A DNA stretch of 6,011 nt. Origin: an uncultured Lachnospiraceae bacterium (lineage in GTDB: Bacteria; Bacillota; Clostridia; Lachnospirales; Lachnospiraceae). The translations under genes were made by a program, and so were the position numbers. The notes below the pieces were generated by a model. It searched no databases. It was given only the letters and a program-made list of their open reading frames with translations, and was not told the DNA's origin. The stretch spans positions 1 to 6,011 of the forward strand of contig CACXFD010000233.1 of assembly GCA_902766845.1 (NCBI GenBank), written 5' to 3'. This document shows, one piece after another, positions 1-4,006 of this stretch (its first letter is position 1; every line of letters begins with the position of its first letter).

Positions 1-1194
1 AAAACGCTTCTCCGGATCCGGGATACCGACCTTCGCCATGATATCCAGCGTGCGCTCTCGCGCTTCCGCGTCCGAGCACTTCTGATGCTTCTTGATGACC
101 GTCATGATCTGCTTGCCGATCGTGATGACCGGGTTCAGGCTGGTCATAGGGTCCTGGAACACCGTCGCGATGCGCTTGCCGCGGATCTGCTGCCAGTCGT
201 TCGTGTACTTGATCTTCGCGCAGTCGATGATCGCGTAGCCGTGCAGCGTCTTGGTGTCCTCGTCATAGGAGCGGTATTCCACGCGGAACGTGGCCGCGTC
301 GAAGACGCTGTTGCGGACCATCGGATCGTCCAGATCCTGACCGATGGTCATGGCCGTCTTGAAGGCCTTGTCCAGCTCTCTCTTGAACTTGATCTGCGAG
401 CGCAGCGGGTAGCGGCCGATCGACAGCACGACCTCGCGCGCGAGTTCTTCATTCCGGGCGATCACGTGATCCGAGAGGCCGTTCGGATTCGCGGGGTTGT
501 CCGCGATCTTCATCTTCTCTTCCCGGCGCGCCTTCAGGTCCGCCAGTTCCTTCTGGTCCGCCTGCGACTTCAGGCTGTTCTTCTGGTACTCCGCCGCGCG
601 CGTCTTGATCAGGTCCTCGCGTTCCTTCTCGAGCTGCTTCTGCAGCGCTTCCGCCTTCGCGATGCGGTCGTTGGTCTTCGCGATCTCTTCCCCGTCCGTC
701 TTCTTATCCAGCGTCCAGAGATAGTTCTTCGCGTCGATCACATCGTCCTCGGCTTCCTTGATGCGGGCCGCAAAGTCCGCTTCTTCATCCAGTGAGATGG
801 ACTGGGCGTGACGGATCTCCTCCTCTTTCGCGAGGATCGCGTTATACTCCGCGGCGCCGCGCTCGAGCACCGAGTACTCGTTCAGCTTGGTCCGGAACTG
901 ATCCAGCGTCTTCTGGTTGCGGCTGTTTAAGACCACGTCCGTCACGGAGATGTCATCATCGGAGAAGATGATGCTGCCGTTCGGGATGAAGCCGTTGGAA
1001 TCCAGCATGCCGGCAAAGGTCTTGGTCAGGACGGATTTTCCGGAGCCCGACTCGCCCACGATGGCCAGCGATTCGTTTTCATAAATGTCCAGCGATACGC
1101 CGCGGATGGCCGTCAGGATACGGCCGCGGACGTTGAATTTGACCTCGACGTCTTTGAGCGAAAGGAGGACTTTACGGTCATTGTTTTCAGCCAT
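1..1194 (-). CDS. oppD: Oligopeptide ABC transporter ATPase OppD/AmiE, with a large internal insertion; 3' end outside the window
   Basis: Cytoplasmic ATPase subunit that would pair with OppF to power peptide import through OppB-OppC. Seen by translating the minus strand: 398 codons without a stop, starting at ATG 1194 just after an AAGGAGG site. The N-terminus reads as an AmiE-like nucleotide-binding domain (TAIRGVSLDIYENESLAIVG). Walker A GESGSGKS is at residues 47-54, and the Q-loop with the peptide-family motif FQDPMTSLNP is at 346-355. Walker B, the ABC signature, the H-loop and the C-terminal oligopeptide/dipeptide extension lie beyond the edge. Odd: Walker A to Q-loop spans about 290 residues, against roughly 45-50 in typical OppD/AmiE. 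The extra sequence (about residues 83-318) is rich in Glu, Lys, Arg, Ala and Asp and looks largely helical. The reading frame stays open and both flanks align with AmiE as I remember it, so this is an insertion and not a frameshift. Family call is firm; the insertion's role is unknown. Confidence 0.95.
   Translation of the reverse strand, partial: MAENNDRKVLLSLKDVEVKFNVRGRILTAIRGVSLDIYENESLAIVGESGSGKSVLTKTFAGMLDSNGFIPNGSIIFSDDDISVTDVVLNSRNQKTLDQFRTKLNEYSVLERGAAEYNAILAKEEEIRHAQSISLDEEADFAARIKEAEDDVIDAKNYLWTLDKKTDGEEIAKTNDRIAKAEALQKQLEKEREDLIKTRAAEYQKNSLKSQADQKELADLKARREEKMKIADNPANPNGLSDHVIARNEELAREVVLSIGRYPLRSQIKFKRELDKAFKTAMTIGQDLDDPMVRNSVFDAATFRVEYRSYDEDTKTLHGYAIIDCAKIKYTNDWQQIRGKRIATVFQDPMTSLNPVITIGKQIMTVIKKHQKCSDAEARERTLDIMAKVGIPDPEKRF
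241..948 (-). other. Insertion region inside OppD, between Walker A and Q-loop, predicted helical/coiled coil
   Basis: This covers OppD residues about 83-318. It starts just after the strand GSIIF, where AmiE-type proteins normally have a short turn, and ends before DWQQIRGKRIATVFQDP, where the normal domain resumes. Residues about 99-235 are dominated by charged residues and alanine (for example ALQKQLEKERE and LADLKARREEK), with few glycines or prolines, as expected for long helices or an antiparallel coiled coil. A Pro/Asn-rich break (NPANPN, about 233-238) is followed by a second helical section and then a possible strand pair (TFRVEYR and GYAIIDCAKI) leading back into the ATPase fold. 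I do not recognise it as a named domain. The exact boundaries are approximate. Confidence 0.75.
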
Positions 1195-1201
1195 GTCAGC
1201 G

Positions 1202-1208
1202 CCTCCTT
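1202..1208 (-). promoter_or_regulatory. Ribosome binding site of oppD
   Basis: AAGGAGG on the minus strand, with 7 bases to the ATG at 1194. Its two adenines are the last two bases of the oppC stop codon TAA, so a ribosome ending oppC sits on the oppD site. This fixes the oppD start and suggests coupled translation. Confidence 0.9.
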
Positions 1209-2184
1209 ACATATGGGTCCGGGGATCCGAGGCGTCCGCCAGATTCTGTCCGAGCACGTACAGAATGATGGTGATGGCGGAAGCGACCGCCACGGGCGGC
1301 CAGAATTCCCACGGGTAGGTCAGGAACGAGGTCTGGGCCTGCTGGATCATACGGCCCAGGCTGGGGACGGTCGCGGACAGGCCGATGCCGATGTAGGACA
1401 GGAACACTTCCATGGAGATGTAGGAAGGCAGCTCCGTGGCCAGCAGCGTCACGATGACGGAGGTCAGGAACGGCAGGATGTTCTTGTTCACGACACGCAG
1501 CACCGGAGTGCCGAGGCACCGGGACGCCAGCGAGTATTCACGGTCACGGATGATCATGACCTGCGTACGGAAGAAGTACGCGATTCCGAGCCAGCCGGTG
1601 ATCGTCAGTGCGAATACGAAGCTCCAGAAGCCGGAGCCGACGATGTACACGAGCACGGACACGAGCAGGATGTACGGGACGTTCGCGATGATGTTGTAGA
1701 TGACCAGCATCACGGCGTCCACTTTCTTGGAGTAGCCCCAGAGGGCGCCGATCAGGATGCCGACGACCATGTTGATGGCCGCGCAGATCACGGCCAGCAT
1801 CAGGGACGTCTTCGCGGACGAGATGATGCCGTACATGATCGAGTTGCCCCAGGGGCCGGTGCCGAGGATCCATTTGAAGCTGCGTCCCATCTGGGCCATG
1901 GCCTTGGCCGGGCTCAGGTTGAACGTGGACGCGTTCGTGACGTTCTCCATCACGTCATACGGCATGAACGTGGGCAGGATGAACGCGGCCAGCACGATCA
2001 GGGCCAGAATGATCAGGATCACGATGTTCATACGCTTGCGGAAGAACACGCGGAACACGCTCTTCCAGTAGGAATAGCGGGGCGCCGTGATCTTCTCGGA
2101 GAAGATGGCGTCCTCTCCGACCGGACGGAACAGATCGTCAAGGTTTTCCGCAGCTTGCGCTGTGCTCTTTTCAAGGTCGCTCAT
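1207..2184 (-). CDS. oppC: Oligopeptide ABC transporter permease OppC/AmiD
   Basis: Inner permease subunit that forms the peptide channel with OppB in the cytoplasmic membrane. It has 325 residues, normal for the family (AmiD about 308). Seen: a cytoplasmic N-terminus, TM1 at about 53-73, and further hydrophobic segments at about 120-148, 155-180, 188-205, 238-252 and 292-312. The EAA loop that contacts the ATPase is at about 216-240 (EYSLASRCLG, ending NKNILPF). The C-terminal LGQNLADASDPRTHM matches the AmiD ending as I remember it. The usual OppC/DppC motif LGTDxxGRD is replaced by LGTGPWGNS at about 108-116; AmiD-type proteins also depart from GRD here, so this marks the subfamily and not damage. 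The start overlaps the oppB stop as ATGA and is preceded by AAGGAGG, so translation is probably coupled to oppB. Confidence 0.96.
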   Translation of the reverse strand: MSDLEKSTAQAAENLDDLFRPVGEDAIFSEKITAPRYSYWKSVFRVFFRKRMNIVILIILALIVLAAFILPTFMPYDVMENVTNASTFNLSPAKAMAQMGRSFKWILGTGPWGNSIMYGIISSAKTSLMLAVICAAINMVVGILIGALWGYSKKVDAVMLVIYNIIANVPYILLVSVLVYIVGSGFWSFVFALTITGWLGIAYFFRTQVMIIRDREYSLASRCLGTPVLRVVNKNILPFLTSVIVTLLATELPSYISMEVFLSYIGIGLSATVPSLGRMIQQAQTSFLTYPWEFWPPVAVASAITIILYVLGQNLADASDPRTHM

Positions 2185-3764
2185 CGTCCGCCGCCTCCTT
2201 CCTCTGACAGGCTGATCCGGGGATCGTAATGTGCAAGCAACAGGTCGCCGAGGATCAGAGCGAGGATCGACAGCGTGGTGTAGAATACGGTACAGGCCAC
2301 GATGATGCCGTTATCGTGCGTGTTGATGGCCACTGTCAGCAGGTTGCCGACGCCGGGCACACCGTACACACGCTCGGTGATGATGGCGCCGGTCAGACAT
2401 CCGAGGATGCTGGCGGGAATGCCGTGCACCAGGTAGATCATGGCGTTCTTGGAGATATGCGTGTCGAAGATCTCACGCTCCGACAGGCCTTCCGCTCGGG
2501 CAAACTTGACGTAGTCCGAATTCATCTGGTCGATCATGTACCGGCGCATCCACTTCATCAGGTTTCCGATGGACGGCAGGGACAGCGAGATCATCGGCAG
2601 GATGGCCGCGAGGATCCAGGACTTCGCGTTCGCGAACTTGTACGGCAGACCGAACAGTCGGGTGCCGACGGCCGCGAACATGAAGATATACGCCAAGGAC
2701 GGCACCGCCATGATGAAGATGATGTAGGCGTTGCCGAGCTTATCCGCGAGCTTGTCCTTGCGGCGGGCCATCAGCATGCCGAGCGGCAGGCCCAGCAGAT
2801 ACGCGATGATGGTGGCCGCGAGGCCGATCACGAACGAGTTCTCCAGCATCGACAGGCCGCCGCGCTGGTAGGAATAGATCGTATACTTGTCCGGGAATTC
2901 CGCCTTGTCCTGCTCCGTCAGCTCGTTCGGGTTATACCGGAGCGTATGGAAATCGATGGCGGTGTCCACGTATTCGTCCGTTCCGATCATGGCCGGATAC
3001 TGCTGCCGCGTGGTCTTCATCTCACCGGTCGGGTTGTTGATGACGTCGGTGATCTCCTGATCGCGGTAGGTGGTATAGGACGTACCGAGGTTGATGCGGA
3101 ACCAGTTCTGATGGATGAACGGGAAGCGGTTGTTGAAGTACAGCAGGTATTTATGCTGCGTTCCCGACCCGACGACCGCGAACAGGCCCGAATACGGGTC
3201 CTTCTCCACCCGGACGTAGCGGTCCGTCAGCGTCTCGTCCTGGACCATGTTCTTGTTCTCGAATGAGAAGAAGCCCTTGATATAATCCAGCAGACGGAAC
3301 ACGACGTTGCGCTCGTGGATGGCCAGCAGGAACGGCGTACCGCCGGACTTGACCTTGCCCGAACGATGCAGCGAAGGCTCCAGGTAGCGGATCGTATAGC
3401 CCTTGGCCGTATATTCGGCAATGAATTCCTTGACGGATTCATTCTCCATATATTTTTTGGAGTCATTCAGCGCTTTCTTGTCCGCCTGGAAGTTCGGGTC
3501 CTTGTCATAGCCGTCCCCGACCAGGCTCTGGTATTTCTTCTGAAGGAAGGTAGTGTAATCCGTATAATTCAGATACCCGTATTTCTGGTATTGCTTATAC
3601 TCATATACGACCCGGTCATTCAATGACTTTTTATTCCACATGTCGTCCGTCTGGAAGATGACGCTGCGCTCGATCAGTGAATACACGAGCAGCATGACCA
3701 CCATCACGACGACGAGCAGGGAAAAGATCGAAAAGAGTATACGCTTGAGCATGTACTTTTTCAT
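2181..3764 (-). CDS. oppB: Oligopeptide ABC transporter permease OppB/AmiC with large extracytoplasmic domain
   Basis: Permease subunit, partner of OppC. Its 527 residues far exceed the roughly 310-330 of ordinary OppB but are close to pneumococcal AmiC (about 500). Seen: basic N-terminus MKKYMLKR, TM1 at about 11-30, then about 275 mostly hydrophilic residues outside the membrane (31-306), and TM2 at about 308-333. More hydrophobic segments follow at about 345-367, 383-400, 443-463 and 486-511. The OppB motif NLGTSY is at 225-230, near the end of the extra domain. The EAA loop is at about 416-448 (DYVKFARAEGLSEREIF); the family signature ERVYGVPGVGNLL is at 464-476 and the ending HYDPRIS at 512-518. 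The start is ATG 3764; no alternative start lies in frame before the upstream stop. There is no close Shine-Dalgarno sequence: the nearest is about 35-45 bases upstream, across a hairpin. It is separated from oppA by a terminator-like structure and overlaps oppC by four bases. Confidence 0.95.
   Translation of the reverse strand: MKKYMLKRILFSIFSLLVVVMVVMLLVYSLIERSVIFQTDDMWNKKSLNDRVVYEYKQYQKYGYLNYTDYTTFLQKKYQSLVGDGYDKDPNFQADKKALNDSKKYMENESVKEFIAEYTAKGYTIRYLEPSLHRSGKVKSGGTPFLLAIHERNVVFRLLDYIKGFFSFENKNMVQDETLTDRYVRVEKDPYSGLFAVVGSGTQHKYLLYFNNRFPFIHQNWFRINLGTSYTTYRDQEITDVINNPTGEMKTTRQQYPAMIGTDEYVDTAIDFHTLRYNPNELTEQDKAEFPDKYTIYSYQRGGLSMLENSFVIGLAATIIAYLLGLPLGMLMARRKDKLADKLGNAYIIFIMAVPSLAYIFMFAAVGTRLFGLPYKFANAKSWILAAILPMISLSLPSIGNLMKWMRRYMIDQMNSDYVKFARAEGLSEREIFDTHISKNAMIYLVHGIPASILGCLTGAIITERVYGVPGVGNLLTVAINTHDNGIIVACTVFYTTLSILALILGDLLLAHYDPRISLSEEGGGGR
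2194..2200 (-). promoter_or_regulatory. Ribosome binding site of oppC, inside the oppB coding end
   Basis: AAGGAGG with 9 bases to the oppC ATG at 2184. It lies within the last codons of oppB and helps make the glycine run of the OppB C-terminus (EEGGGGR). It supports the ATG at 2184 as the true start. Confidence 0.88.
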
Positions 3765-3778
3765 AAAACGTGCTGCAT
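3761..3778 (-). CDS. Possible five-codon leader ORF (MQHVL) overlapping the oppB start
   Basis: ATG CAG CAC GTT TTA TGA on the minus strand. Its stop overlaps the oppB ATG as ATGA, the same arrangement as between oppB and oppC. oppB has no Shine-Dalgarno sequence of its own, so a ribosome ending this mini-ORF could restart at oppB. A frame this short can easily arise by chance; the overlap is the only reason to list it. Confidence 0.25.
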   Translation of the reverse strand: MQHVL

Positions 3779-3809
3779 AAAAGGCTTTCGCCCTTTATCC
3801 TTCCTCCCC
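3779..3809 (-). promoter_or_regulatory. Distant Shine-Dalgarno plus GAAA-loop hairpin in the oppB leader
   Basis: On the minus strand GGGGAGGAAGGA (complement of 3798-3809) is a strong ribosome binding sequence, but it lies too far from any start for normal use. Between it and the mini-ORF ATG (3778) is AAAGGGC-GAAA-GCCTTT, a short stem with one bulged G capped by a GAAA (GNRA) tetraloop (3780-3796). Folding would bring the Shine-Dalgarno sequence to about 7 bases from the ATG at 3778. The sequence is seen; the mechanism is inference. Confidence 0.5.
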
Positions 3810-3824
3810 TCGTTATAAAACTAC

Positions 3825-3877
3825 AAAAAGCTTCGTAAGATCCCCGAACGGCCCCCCGTTCGGAAAGCTTACGCAGC
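3825..3877 (-). terminator. Intrinsic terminator between oppA and oppB
   Basis: On the minus strand, CCGAACGG-GGGG-CCGTTCGG forms a perfect 8-bp upper stem (3844-3863). It continues through wobble pairs and one C/T mismatch into CGTAAG/CTTACG (3834-3839 with 3868-3873), then GCT/AGC across a G/A mismatch. It is followed by TTTTT (complement of 3825-3829), GTAG and another TTTT. A long GC-rich stem plus U-tract in the oppA direction makes this the best terminator in the window. With no clear promoter before oppB, it more likely allows partial read-through than ends the operon. Confidence 0.8.
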
Positions 3878-3905
3878 CTTCTGCCTTCAGCACCATATGC
3901 ATGAG

Positions 3906-3951
3906 GGACGGGAGGGCAGAGACGACTGTAAGCGTCTCTGCTCTCCCGGCC
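3906..3951 (-). repeat. Long inverted repeat (RNA hairpin) in the oppA-oppB gap
   Basis: GGGAGAGCAGAGACG pairs with CGTCTCTGCCCTCCC on the minus strand (3910-3924 with 3933-3947), 14 of 15 bases, around an 8-base loop; it can extend by a few more pairs at its base. No U-tract follows it on the minus strand, while TTTT follows on the plus strand, where there is no gene to end. It is more likely an mRNA-stabilising or processing hairpin 3' of oppA than a terminator. The short direct repeat TGCATGA flanks it on the plus strand. Confidence 0.75.
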
Positions 3952-3964
3952 GTTTTGCATGAAA

Positions 3965-3997
3965 GAGGCAGGACCGGATCAAGTCCGGCCCCGTCCC
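3965..3997 (-). repeat. Inverted repeat (RNA hairpin) just after the oppA stop codon
   Basis: It begins 9 bases after the oppA TAA. A 14-base arm pairs with its partner at 13 positions, some G-T, around loop CTTGA; the core is GGCCGGA/TCCGGTC. Only CTCTTTC follows, a poor U-tract, so it may be a weak terminator or a 3'-end protecting hairpin. It is the first of three hairpins in a row. Confidence 0.65.
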
Positions 3998-4006
3998 TTT
4001 TGGAAC

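Noticed and set aside
85..795. Plus-strand open frame of 236 codons opposite oppD
   Set aside because: It lies opposite the charged helical OppD insertion and has the Leu/Arg/Asp repeats expected from its reverse complement. The minus frame has Walker A and Q-loop motifs on either side in one frame.
241..948. OppD insertion as a sign of frameshift, intein or inserted mobile element
   Set aside because: The frame is continuous with both flanks, codon use matches the rest of the gene, and there are no intein splice motifs, transposase-like sequence or terminal repeats.
1213..2229. Plus-strand open frame of 338 codons opposite oppC
   Set aside because: It is the antisense shadow of a gene with GC-rich third positions. 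Its translation is a run of Asp, His, Arg, Gln and Val with no domain-like pattern, while the opposite strand encodes a clear permease.
2229..3266. Plus-strand open frame of 345 codons opposite oppB
   Set aside because: Same composition artefact: rich in Asp, His, Arg and Val, no motifs, wholly inside the well-supported oppB gene.
3812..3839. Possible promoter for oppB: TATAAC as -10 with CTTACG 16 bases upstream
   Set aside because: The -35 match is poor and sits inside the terminator stem, and the implied start of transcription would fall in the Shine-Dalgarno sequence. A-T richness here is better explained by the terminator U-tract.
3906..3956. Plus-strand terminator (hairpin followed by TTTT)
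   Set aside because: No supported plus-strand gene exists for it to end, and four T residues is a weak tract. The hairpin is better read as part of the minus-strand oppA 3' region.
3631..3960. Minus-strand frame of 109 codons across the oppA-oppB gap
   Set aside because: It runs through three hairpins and into oppB in another frame, has no ribosome binding site at its ATG and no recognisable sequence.
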